Source: Chitinophagaceae bacterium (lineage in GTDB: Bacteria; Bacteroidota; Bacteroidia; Chitinophagales; Chitinophagaceae). Taken from it: 11,018 bases of DNA. Of the stretch, positions 1 through 6,080 are shown piece by piece. The notes beneath the pieces were generated by a model. The model had not been told where the DNA came from and searched no databases. It was given only the letters and a program-made list of their open reading frames with translations. The stretch spans positions 11,481 to 22,498 of the forward strand of contig DPWF01000212.1 in NCBI GenBank assembly GCA_003526435.1, written 5' to 3'. The translations under genes were made by a program, and so were the position numbers. Every line of letters starts with the position of its first letter. Positions within the stretch are counted from its first letter, which is position 1.

Positions 1-116
1 TATTTTCTGCTTCATATGCTTTAGTAATAGGTTTGCTATGGTAAAAATATTCTTACACATGGTTGAACTTTATATTCATTAACCCCTGAAACAGGTTAAT
101 TATTAAATGCAGAAAC

Positions 117-147
117 TTGATAGATAAGTGATTAATAAATAGTTTTG
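117..147 (+). promoter_or_regulatory. Promoter of the LytTR regulator gene
   Basis: A TTG at 117-119 is followed after 20 bp by TAGTTTTG at 140-147. This matches the Bacteroidota sigma factor consensus (TTG around -33, TAnnTTTG around -7). Transcription would start about 10-12 bases before the ATG at 164, giving a very short leader with no Shine-Dalgarno sequence. The match is read directly from the sequence; its activity is inferred. Confidence 0.6.
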
Positions 148-163
148 TTTTTCATACCGACTC

Positions 164-916
164 ATGACCATACTAATTATTGACAACGAAGCCAACCTCA
201 GAAATACGTTAAAAGAGTTAATAAAGCTCTCAGGATTTAATTTCAGCATTATTATTGAAGCATCAGGCGTTAAAGAAGGCATTCAACGAATCCATTCCGA
301 GAATCCTGATATTGTTTTTTTGGACATAGAAATGGAGGATGGAACGGGATTTGATCTAATGAAACAAATTCAACATCCACAATTCCAGCTAATATTTGTA
401 ACTGCACATAATCAATACGCTATTGACGCTTTTAGGTTCAGTGCTATTAATTATTTACTAAAGCCGGTAGATCCTGATAGTCTAAAGATCAGTTTAGAGA
501 AGGCATCAGCGAATATTAAAACGAAATTATTGAGCGATCAAATTGATATACTTCTACAACAATTAGCAGGTAAAACAGACAAAGAAAGACGTATTGTATT
601 AAGAGATATTGACAATATCTACTTTGTAAAAGTAAACGATATATTGTACTGCATGGCAGACGGTACATATACCCGATTCTACCTTCAAAATCAAAAAGAT
701 ATTCTGGTTTCAAAAAACCTGAAAGAATATGAGAACTTATTAGAACCTCTGGGGTTTTTGAGAACGCACCATTCTTATCTGGTAAATCCCGATAAAATTA
801 CTATGTATGACAAATCAGAAGGCGGTTCTTTAATTTTAGAAGGAGGAGTATCAGTACCCGTATCCCAACGAAAAAAAGAAGCCATTATAAGCATCTTAGA
901 AAAGAAAAATACTTAA
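164..916 (+). CDS. LytTR-family two-component response regulator
   Basis: This is a DNA-binding response regulator of 250 residues, normal for the LytR/AlgR type. Residues 1-115 form a receiver domain: phospho-acceptor Asp54 in the motif FLDIEM, the conserved Thr80 (FVTAH) and the Lys100-Pro101 pair are all present. The N-terminal acidic motif reads IIDNEA, so Asn8 stands where the second acidic residue usually is. Residues about 143-245 are a LytTR DNA-binding domain, including RTHHSYLVN (200-208) and VPVSQRKK (231-238). Such regulators are normally phosphorylated by a membrane histidine kinase of the LytS/5TM type. No kinase gene is in the window, so it would have to lie upstream of base 1 or elsewhere. 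The start is supported by a promoter 16 bases upstream. The target genes are unknown. Confidence 0.93.
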   Translation: MTILIIDNEANLRNTLKELIKLSGFNFSIIIEASGVKEGIQRIHSENPDIVFLDIEMEDGTGFDLMKQIQHPQFQLIFVTAHNQYAIDAFRFSAINYLLKPVDPDSLKISLEKASANIKTKLLSDQIDILLQQLAGKTDKERRIVLRDIDNIYFVKVNDILYCMADGTYTRFYLQNQKDILVSKNLKEYENLLEPLGFLRTHHSYLVNPDKITMYDKSEGGSLILEGGVSVPVSQRKKEAIISILEKKNT

Positions 917-930
917 TGAGCAAGCTTTTT

Positions 931-969
931 AAGATACTTACTTTGCAAAACGCTGTAAGTATTCATCTT
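931..969. terminator. Hairpin between convergent genes, likely bidirectional terminator
   Basis: ATACTTAC (934-941) pairs perfectly with GTAAGTAT (955-962) around a 13-base loop. Flanking AAGA (931-934) and TCTT (965-968) can extend the stem past a small bulge. T-rich tracts lie on both sides (CTTTTT at 925-930, CTTTT at 966-970). The hairpin sits 15 bases after the regulator stop and 20 bases after the thiolase stop on the opposite strand, where a shared terminator would be expected. Confidence 0.55.
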
Positions 970-989
970 TTACACAACATGCCATCTAC

Positions 990-2186
990 TTAAACCAGCC
1001 CCTCATATACCATTGCCGCTCCCTGTCCCACTCCTACACACATGGTGGCAAGTCCGTATTTAGATTGTCGTCTGCTCATTTCATGTAATAATGTGGCAGA
1101 AATACGAACGCCACTGCAACCCAATGGATGGCCGATGGCAATAGACCCACCATTCACATTTATTTTTGAAGGGTCAAGTTCCAGGTCTTTTATACAAGCC
1201 AGGCTTTGTGATGCAAAAGCTTCATTCAGTTCAACCAGGTCAAGGTCTTTTACTGAGAGTCCGGCCCTTATCAAGGCTTTCTGTGAAGCAGGTACCGGAC
1301 CAATACCCATGATGGCGGGATCAACACCGGCAATACCCATGCTCACCACACGTGCCATTGGCTTAAGGTTGAATAGTTTTACGGCTTCTTCGCTTGCAAG
1401 AATCATGGCTGCGGCACCATCATTAATACCTGATGAATTTCCGGCTGTAACCGTACCATCTTTGGCGAATGCTGGTTTTAAAGCCGCCAGTTTTTCCAAT
1501 GAAGTTTCACGGGGATGTTCATCCTGGTTAAACCAGGAAATCAACCTGTCATTAATCATTTCAACAGCTACTATTTCATCATCCCATTTCCCTGCCCCCA
1601 GTGCCGCAAAGTATTTTTGCTGTGATGAAAATGCAAACGCATCCTGCTCCTCTCTTGAAATTCCCCAGTCTTTCGCTACATTTTCTGCGGTTTCTCCCAT
1701 ACTATACGGATGATACATGGATGCCAGTTTCTTGTTTACAAAACGCCATCCAATGGTGGTATCAAAAGTTTCCACTTTTCTGCTGAAAGCTCCTTCTGCT
1801 TTGGCAGTTACAAAAGGTGCACGTGTCATGCTCTCCACACCTCCTGCGATATACAGCATACCTTCTCCGCACATAATAGCGCGGGAGGCATCCATTACCG
1901 CCTGTAATCCACTGGCGCATAAACGGTTGACAGTATTTCCCCCCACCGTTACAGGCAAACCAGCCAGCAAAGCCGCCATGCGGGCAACATCCCTGTTATC
2001 TTCACCCGCCTGATTGGCCGCTCCGGCAATAACATCCTCCAAAGCCGCGGGATCAATGGTATTGTTTCTTTGCAATAAAGCAGTAATTACATGCGCAAGA
2101 AGATCATCCGGACGAATAGAGCTTAATTTTCCGCCATAACGTCCTATCGGTGTACGTACCGCATCAATAACATAACAAGCATTCAT
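990..2186 (-). CDS. Thiolase (acetyl-CoA acyltransferase, 3-oxoadipyl-CoA thiolase-like)
   Basis: A complete 398-residue thiolase, the usual length for this family. It should catalyse CoA-dependent cleavage of a 3-oxoacyl-CoA, or the reverse condensation of acyl-CoA units, in the cytoplasm. The catalytic set is intact: nucleophile Cys90 in NRLCASG, NEAF at 321-324, His353 in GHPLG and the general acid/base Cys383 in CVGVG. The stretch DTTIGWRF (142-149) and the SMGETAENVA segment (162-171) resemble the PcaF/PaaJ branch, which cleaves 3-oxoadipyl-CoA in aromatic degradation. No other paa, pca or fad gene is nearby, so a general beta-oxidation or acetoacetyl-CoA role is equally possible. It stands alone, convergent with the regulator gene and divergent from rlmN. 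A weak minus-strand -7-like TATCTTG lies at 2212-2206, next to the outer edge of the heptad repeat. Family assignment is firm; substrate is not. Confidence 0.93.
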   Translation of the reverse strand: MNACYVIDAVRTPIGRYGGKLSSIRPDDLLAHVITALLQRNNTIDPAALEDVIAGAANQAGEDNRDVARMAALLAGLPVTVGGNTVNRLCASGLQAVMDASRAIMCGEGMLYIAGGVESMTRAPFVTAKAEGAFSRKVETFDTTIGWRFVNKKLASMYHPYSMGETAENVAKDWGISREEQDAFAFSSQQKYFAALGAGKWDDEIVAVEMINDRLISWFNQDEHPRETSLEKLAALKPAFAKDGTVTAGNSSGINDGAAAMILASEEAVKLFNLKPMARVVSMGIAGVDPAIMGIGPVPASQKALIRAGLSVKDLDLVELNEAFASQSLACIKDLELDPSKINVNGGSIAIGHPLGCSGVRISATLLHEMSRRQSKYGLATMCVGVGQGAAMVYEGLV

Positions 2187-2220
2187 AAAAACAATAATTG
2201 ATGCGCAAGATAAGAGGAAT

Positions 2221-2427
2221 GAAACAGAGAAATGAGAAATGAGGAATAAGAAACAAGGTACAAGACTCAGGATTCAAGGTTCATACTTATTGTACTGTAC
2301 CTTGTACCCTGAGTCTTGAACCCCGTTTCTTGTTTCTTGAATCTTGTACCCTTACCTCGAACCTTGAGTCTTTCACGTTGTTTCTTGCCCCAGCTCCCCA
2401 TTTCTTATTCCGTATTTCTCTGTTTCT
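2221..2427. repeat. Heptad inverted-repeat element 1
   Basis: This element fills the gap between the divergent thiolase and rlmN genes and consists almost entirely of degenerate 7-bp words. The left arm (2221-2283) is exactly nine words in register, with pattern AGRNNYR; examples are AGAAATG (2228-2234 and again 2235-2241), AGGAATA (2242-2248) and AGGTACA (2256-2262). After a turn around 2284-2293 the orientation flips: 2294-2390 holds 14 words of pattern CTTGNNY, of which 13 are seven bases and one (2350-2355) is six. Twelve of the 13 full words have G at the fourth position. The inner arms 2255-2283 and 2296-2324 pair over 29 positions with about six mismatches, including an 11-bp perfect core (2261-2271 with 2308-2318). 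The outer arms pair GAAACAGAGAAAT (2221-2233) with its reverse complement at the right end (2414-2426). Confidence 0.9.
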
Positions 2428-2431
2428 GGGG

Positions 2432-2439
2432 TATCTTTG
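2432..2439 (+). promoter_or_regulatory. -7 element of the rlmN promoter
   Basis: TATCTTTG matches the Bacteroidota TAnnTTTG -7 element exactly and ends four bases before the rlmN ATG at 2444. Transcription would therefore start at or almost at the start codon, giving a leaderless or nearly leaderless mRNA. No convincing TTG is found at the expected -33 distance, because that position falls in the last words of heptad element 1. The element abuts the end of the repeat. Confidence 0.5.
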
Positions 2440-2443
2440 CAGG

Positions 2444-3487
2444 ATGAATACGGAACTACCAAATATCAGGCACCTGAGTATCAATGACTTGGAAGATTAT
2501 TTCAATGGCATTGGGGAGAAAAAATTCAGGGTGAAACAGGTGCATGAATGGTTATGGCAAAAACATGCACACAGTTTTGATGATATGACCAACCTGAGCA
2601 AGGACCTGCGTGCCAAACTTACCCAGAATTTTAGCTTACCTGCTTTGAGGGTTGATGCGGTCCAATACAGTGAAGATGGTACCATCAAAAGTCGTTTTCG
2701 CACACACGATAATCATTTGATAGAAGGTGTATTGATTCCTACAGATGAAAGAAAAACAGCTTGTGTTTCTTCACAGATTGGCTGTAGCCTGAGTTGCAAA
2801 TTCTGTGCAACGGGTTATATGGATCGTAAGCGTAACCTTACCTATGATGAGATTTACGATCAGGTGGTATTACTAAATAAAGAAAGTGAAGAGAAGTTCC
2901 AGAAAAAATTATCTAATATTGTCTTCATGGGCATGGGTGAACCGCTGCTCAATTATGGTAATGTGCTGAAAGCCATTGAACGCATATCTGCTGAAGATGG
3001 GTTATTTATGAGTGCACGAAGGATCACCGTTTCAACCGCGGGTGTGGCCAAAGCCATTCGCAAACTAGGTGATGATCAGGTGCGTTTTAAACTCGCCCTC
3101 TCATTGCATGCTGCCAATGATGCCAAGCGCAATGAAATTATGCCGATCAATGAAACCAATAATATTAAGGTATTGATTGATGCACTGAATTATTTCTACA
3201 AGCAAACAGGTAACGAGATCACTTTCGAATATATACTCTTCAAGAATTTTAATGACTCGCAGAAAGATGCAGAAGAGTTGATTAAAATATATCGCCAGGT
3301 TCCTGCCGATCTTGTAAACATTATTGAATACAACCCGATTGACGCTTTCAGATTCACTAAACCCGATGAAGAAGGCATACAAAACTTTATGCAGTTTCTT
3401 GAATCAAACCGTGTGAATGCGCGTTTGAGAAGAAGTCGCGGAAAAGATATTGATGCCGCGTGCGGACAATTGGCGAACAAAGGATAA
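2444..3487 (+). CDS. rlmN: Dual-specificity 23S rRNA / tRNA adenine-C2 methyltransferase RlmN
   Basis: A radical-SAM enzyme that methylates C2 of A2503 in 23S rRNA and, in the characterised E. coli enzyme, A37 of several tRNAs. The 347-residue length is typical. The CxxxCxxC iron-sulfur motif is Cys114, Cys118 and Cys121 (GCSLSCKFCATG). The GMGEPLLN motif is at 163-170 and the C-terminal cysteine that is methylated during catalysis appears to be Cys340. The reading frame is open upstream to 2330, but that 38-residue extension translates heptad repeat and lies upstream of the -7 box, so the ATG at 2444 is the better start. It is the first of three consecutive RNA-modification genes and is bracketed by heptad elements (2221-2427 and 3491-3564). 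Confidence 0.97.
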   Translation: MNTELPNIRHLSINDLEDYFNGIGEKKFRVKQVHEWLWQKHAHSFDDMTNLSKDLRAKLTQNFSLPALRVDAVQYSEDGTIKSRFRTHDNHLIEGVLIPTDERKTACVSSQIGCSLSCKFCATGYMDRKRNLTYDEIYDQVVLLNKESEEKFQKKLSNIVFMGMGEPLLNYGNVLKAIERISAEDGLFMSARRITVSTAGVAKAIRKLGDDQVRFKLALSLHAANDAKRNEIMPINETNNIKVLIDALNYFYKQTGNEITFEYILFKNFNDSQKDAEELIKIYRQVPADLVNIIEYNPIDAFRFTKPDEEGIQNFMQFLESNRVNARLRRSRGKDIDAACGQLANKG

Positions 3488-3490
3488 AAA

Positions 3491-3564
3491 CTGCAAGCTA
3501 CAAGGAAGATGAATCTTATTAAGAACTATCTTGTAGCTTGTAACCTGTGGCTTGTAGCTTTCCC
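3491..3564. repeat. Heptad inverted-repeat element 2 (rlmN/rluB gap)
   Basis: A hairpin made of the same kind of 7-bp words as element 1. The left side is CTGCAAG (3491-3497) and CTACAAG (3498-3504). The right side, after a 25-base loop, is CTTGTAG (3530-3536), CTTGTAA (3537-3543), CCTGTGG (3544-3550), CTTGTAG (3551-3557) and CTTTCCC (3558-3564), all in one register. CAAGCTACAAG (3494-3504) pairs perfectly with 3530-3540 over 11 bp. It starts three bases after the rlmN stop and may attenuate transcription into rluB, although the downstream tract is C-rich rather than a clean T run. Confidence 0.88.
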
Positions 3565-3596
3565 CCTTACTGTTGTAAAACAGCAAAAACAAAAAC

Positions 3597-4664
3597 ATGA
3601 AAAAAAGAACCGACAATTTCGACAAGTTTGCCAGTAAAAAGAAAGGCAGTGCCATTAAAGAAGCTTTCCGCCAGGAAAAGAAAAAAATAAAAGCTGAAGC
3701 CAGGGCCGCAGGTGAAGAAATGCGGAAGAAAAAGATAGAGAAAATGAGGGGGGAGCAGGAGAAAGCTACAAGCTTCAAACCGCAAGCTGCAGGGAAGGCA
3801 AGGGAAAAAGTTGCGGGTCCCGAACTGCGGGCCACAAGCAAGGCAGGAGGCAAGGGATATAAAAAAAATAATACTGTACCTGAAACACAGTCCTCAAATA
3901 TCGCTTTAGCGGGTAATGGCTCGGATGAGCAGATGCCTTTGAATAAGTTTATTGCACATGCAGGGGTTTGCGGGAGAAGAGAAGCGGCAGACCTTGTAAA
4001 AGATGGCAAAGTAACCGTGAATGGTGATAAAATATTTGAGCCGGGTTATAAGGTATCTTCCAAAGACAAAGTAACTGTAAAAGGGAAACAGGTATTTCTG
4101 CAAAGAAATGCGGTTTATATTTTACTGAATAAACCCAAAGATTATATCACCACAGCCAATGATCCTCAGGGCCGGAAGACTGTACTTGACCTGATTAAAA
4201 ATGCCACACCTGAAAGGGTATATCCGGTAGGTCGTCTGGACAGAAATACAACCGGTGTACTTATACTCACTAATGATGGTGAGCTGGCTCAGAAACTTAC
4301 ACATCCTTCTTTTGAAGTAAAAAAAATCTACGAGGTTACACTCGATAAACCAGTTGTTAAAAAAGACCTCGAAACTATTCTGAGTGGTGTTACACTGGAA
4401 GATGGTTTTGTGCAGGCCGACGCCGTTGGTTATGCTGATGACAAACAGAAGAACATTGTTGGTATTGAAATACACAGTGGCCGTAACAGAATTGTTCGCC
4501 GCATTTTTGAGCACCTGGGTTATGATGTAAAAGGACTAGACCGTGTAATGTTTGCCAATCTCACCAAAAAAAATGTAGACCGCGGCAAATGGCGTTTCCT
4601 GAATGAAAAAGAAGTGAGGTTATTGAAGTTTATGAATAATTCGTTTCTAAAAAAAACTAAGTAA
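3597..4664 (+). CDS. rluB: RluB-type 23S rRNA pseudouridine synthase with lysine-rich N-terminal extension
   Basis: A 355-residue protein that converts uridine to pseudouridine in 23S rRNA; E. coli RluB acts at U2605. The conserved enzyme begins near residue 113 with an S4 RNA-binding domain (MPLNKFIAHAG to about 160), followed by the RsuA/RluB catalytic domain. Catalytic Asp215 lies in VGRLDRNTTG, and GRNRIVRRIF is at 295-304. The first 110 residues are an added tail, very rich in Lys, Glu and Ala and probably disordered. Its residues 55-82 are encoded by heptad repeat DNA related to the preceding intergenic hairpin. Charged N-terminal tails on this enzyme are common in Bacteroidota, to my knowledge, and could help bind rRNA. 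The ATG at 3597 has no Shine-Dalgarno sequence. RluB is preferred over RluE/RluF because of the GRLDRNTTG motif and overall layout; the exact target base is inferred. Confidence 0.9.
   Translation: MKKRTDNFDKFASKKKGSAIKEAFRQEKKKIKAEARAAGEEMRKKKIEKMRGEQEKATSFKPQAAGKAREKVAGPELRATSKAGGKGYKKNNTVPETQSSNIALAGNGSDEQMPLNKFIAHAGVCGRREAADLVKDGKVTVNGDKIFEPGYKVSSKDKVTVKGKQVFLQRNAVYILLNKPKDYITTANDPQGRKTVLDLIKNATPERVYPVGRLDRNTTGVLILTNDGELAQKLTHPSFEVKKIYEVTLDKPVVKKDLETILSGVTLEDGFVQADAVGYADDKQKNIVGIEIHSGRNRIVRRIFEHLGYDVKGLDRVMFANLTKKNVDRGKWRFLNEKEVRLLKFMNNSFLKKTK
3761..3838 (+). repeat. Heptad repeat embedded in the rluB coding region
   Basis: CTACAAG (3766-3772), CTTCAAA (3773-3779), CCGCAAG (3780-3786) and CTGCAGG (3787-3793) run in one register. 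After a slip of a few bases, six more diverged words follow to CCACAAG (3832-3838). The 13-mer GAAAGCTACAAGC (3761-3773) is the exact reverse complement of 3550-3562 in element 2. Because three words span 21 bases, the array stays open and encodes residues around ATSFKPQAAG of the RluB tail. The later words are weaker and the right boundary is approximate. Confidence 0.75.
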
Positions 4665-4735
4665 AAAAATGCCAGGGATTAAGAAAAACACCACCCCTAC
4701 CACTTAACCCAAACCCATAATCCCCAACTCCTCAC
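4665..4735 (+). other. G-free, C/A-rich leader before the RluA-family gene
   Basis: The 71-base gap between the two pseudouridine synthase genes contains no G from 4684 to 4735, a run of 52 bases rich in C and A that ends at the start codon. There is no Shine-Dalgarno sequence, no strong hairpin and no clear TAnnTTTG box. The gene is probably read through from rluB. An unstructured leader of this kind would leave the start codon accessible (inference). Confidence 0.4.
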
Positions 4736-5443
4736 ATGCGTCCTGATATTATTTTCGAGAATAATTTTTTTGTTGCGGTTAATAAACCTTCGGGGTTACT
4801 GAGTATTCCTGATCGTTTAGGACAGGAGCCTTCTTTGAAAGATGCATTAAAAGCCCGTTATGAGAATATCTATACCGTTCACCGCTTAGATAAAGACACA
4901 AGCGGTATCATTGTTTTCGCCAAAGATGAAGATTCGCATAAACAGCTCTCTCAATTATTTGAAGGAAGAGAAGTAGAGAAATTCTATCAGGGTCTTGTTC
5001 ATGGCAAACTGATGAATGAAAGTGGCAGTATTGATGCTGCTATTATGGAACATCCGGGTAAGGTGGGCAAAATGATTACACACGTAAAAGGAAAAGCTTC
5101 ACTTACAGATTATGTCGTTTTGGAAAGTTTTCGCTTATACAGTTGGCTTCAGTTTCAGATACATACAGGTCGTACACACCAGATACGCGTTCACATGCAG
5201 CATTTGGGACACCCGATTGTTTGTGATGAGTTGTATGGCGACCCTTCCCCCATCTTACTTTCTGCACTGAAAAAGAAATTCAAATTGTCGAAACACGACG
5301 ATCAGGAAAGACCCTTGATGAACAGACTGGCACTTCATTCCCATAAGCTGAGTTTTACCTTTAATGGAGAAAAGTTTGAACTGGAAGCAGAACTACCCAA
5401 AGACCTGAGGGCTATGCTGGCGCAATTGAGAAAACTGAAGTAA
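4736..5443 (+). CDS. RluA-family pseudouridine synthase
   Basis: A 235-residue pseudouridine synthase of the RluA family without an S4 domain, close in size to E. coli RluA and TruC. Catalytic Asp52 lies in the signature HRLDKDTSG (49-57). The second family motif is HTGRTHQIRVHM at 143-154, and the closing LALHSHKLSF block is at 198-207. Relatives act on 23S rRNA (for example U746 and U955) or on tRNA (U32, U65); the substrate cannot be decided from the sequence. It lies 71 bp after rluB in the same direction, completing a run of three RNA-modification genes, and converges on the aspartic protease gene. The ATG at 4736 is the natural start because the conserved core begins within ten residues. 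Confidence 0.93.
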   Translation: MRPDIIFENNFFVAVNKPSGLLSIPDRLGQEPSLKDALKARYENIYTVHRLDKDTSGIIVFAKDEDSHKQLSQLFEGREVEKFYQGLVHGKLMNESGSIDAAIMEHPGKVGKMITHVKGKASLTDYVVLESFRLYSWLQFQIHTGRTHQIRVHMQHLGHPIVCDELYGDPSPILLSALKKKFKLSKHDDQERPLMNRLALHSHKLSFTFNGEKFELEAELPKDLRAMLAQLRKLK

Positions 5444-5499
5444 AAGCAGATCAGAAAAATGTCCAATTTTGAATTTCAAAGCCAGTTATCGGACGTTCG

Positions 5500-5919
5500 T
5501 TATTCTACCTTTCGCTGGCCCTTATTCCTCGGTTCCTTCAGGTCTTTCAAAATATATTCAGCTACTTTTGGATTTACGATTACTTTATCGTGCTCAAAAT
5601 CCAGTTTAATACGCCATTTCTGCAATGTATTTATGCCGATGATGGCTTCTTCACTCAACCCTGGCACCACCATAAATTCATCACTGAGACGGATATCATC
5701 GTGATAAAAATCAGCACGCATGGCTTCTTCTACCACAACACAATGAGACTCACTTGCTGTTGCAATCCGTAACGGCTCATATAATTTAACTGGTGTTTCA
5801 ATTTCATTAGCAGTTTCCGTGCTAAGACATGAATAGGTAGCACCACTGTCAAATAAAGCATACACGATTTTTTCTCCTTTTGAACCTGTAAACCTAAGTG
5901 GAATTCGGATAATACTCAT
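5500..5919 (-). CDS. Small retropepsin-like aspartic protease
   Basis: A 139-residue single-domain protein of the retroviral-type (clan AA) aspartic protease fold. The active-site motif is ALFDSGATYS, with catalytic Asp24 in D-S-G-A. The second hydrophobic-hydrophobic-Gly motif is AIIGINTLQKW at 92-102. Enzymes of this size act as homodimers, each subunit giving one aspartate. There is no signal peptide or membrane segment, so it should be cytoplasmic; the last ten residues are basic. The substrate is unknown, and no partner gene is adjacent that would point to one. The next gene in the same direction, the amidohydrolase, is 263 bp away beyond a heptad hairpin, so this gene is probably transcribed alone. 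A non-proteolytic role as a degenerate member is unlikely because the DSGA motif is intact. Confidence 0.82.
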   Translation of the reverse strand: MSIIRIPLRFTGSKGEKIVYALFDSGATYSCLSTETANEIETPVKLYEPLRIATASESHCVVVEEAMRADFYHDDIRLSDEFMVVPGLSEEAIIGINTLQKWRIKLDFEHDKVIVNPKVAEYILKDLKEPRNKGQRKVE

Positions 5920-5933
5920 AACCTTTTGTTTTA

Positions 5934-6001
5934 ACGATTAAAAAATAAATAATCGTAACCTTTCTAGCTAAATACAAGGTAATGATTGCTTTTGTAGCAA
6001 T
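5934..6001 (-). promoter_or_regulatory. Two short inverted repeats upstream of the protease gene
   Basis: ACGATTA (5934-5940) pairs with TAATCGT (5950-5956) across a 9-base A/T loop, 15 bases before the protease start on the minus strand. Further upstream ATTGCT (5985-5990) pairs with AGCAAT (5996-6001) across 5 bases. The sequence AACCTTT is repeated directly at 5920-5926 and 5957-5963. These could be an operator or a leader hairpin. No convincing -33/-7 pair was found here, so the call is weak. Confidence 0.25.
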
Positions 6002-6080
6002 AAAAAACAACCCACTTCACTATAACTTGAGACGAAGTCACTTGAAAAATAATTTGTTTACTACGCGAGATGCGGTTTTA

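Noticed and set aside
1..116. Possible end of an upstream gene
   Set aside because: No open frame of useful length or recognisable C-terminus is visible, and the stretch is AT-rich with frequent stops.
1042..1713. 223-codon open frame opposite the thiolase
   Set aside because: It is antisense to a complete thiolase with all catalytic residues, has no recognisable domain, and its Ser/Ala/Pro-rich composition is a typical shadow.
2221..2427. CRISPR array or REP/BIME element
   Set aside because: The units are 7 bp with no spacers and no cas genes, and the sequence does not resemble the GC-rich REP palindromes or carry a nearby REP transposase.
2330..2443. Upstream in-frame extension of rlmN by 38 codons
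   Set aside because: It translates heptad repeat DNA and lies upstream of the TATCTTTG box next to the ATG at 2444; RlmN proteins normally begin close to the chosen start.
3570..3583. Short hairpin CTGTT/AACAG before rluB as a regulatory site
   Set aside because: Five base pairs with a 4-base loop in AT-rich sequence are expected by chance.
3404..4009. 201-codon minus-strand open frame opposite rlmN end and rluB start
   Set aside because: It is opposite two well-supported genes. It contains SYKPQVTSYK-like peptide only because it reads element 2, so it illustrates the repeat and is not a gene.
5468..5480. Palindrome TTTGAATTTCAAA between the RluA-family and protease genes as a terminator
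   Set aside because: The stem is only five AT-rich pairs with a 3-base loop and no T run, too weak to call.
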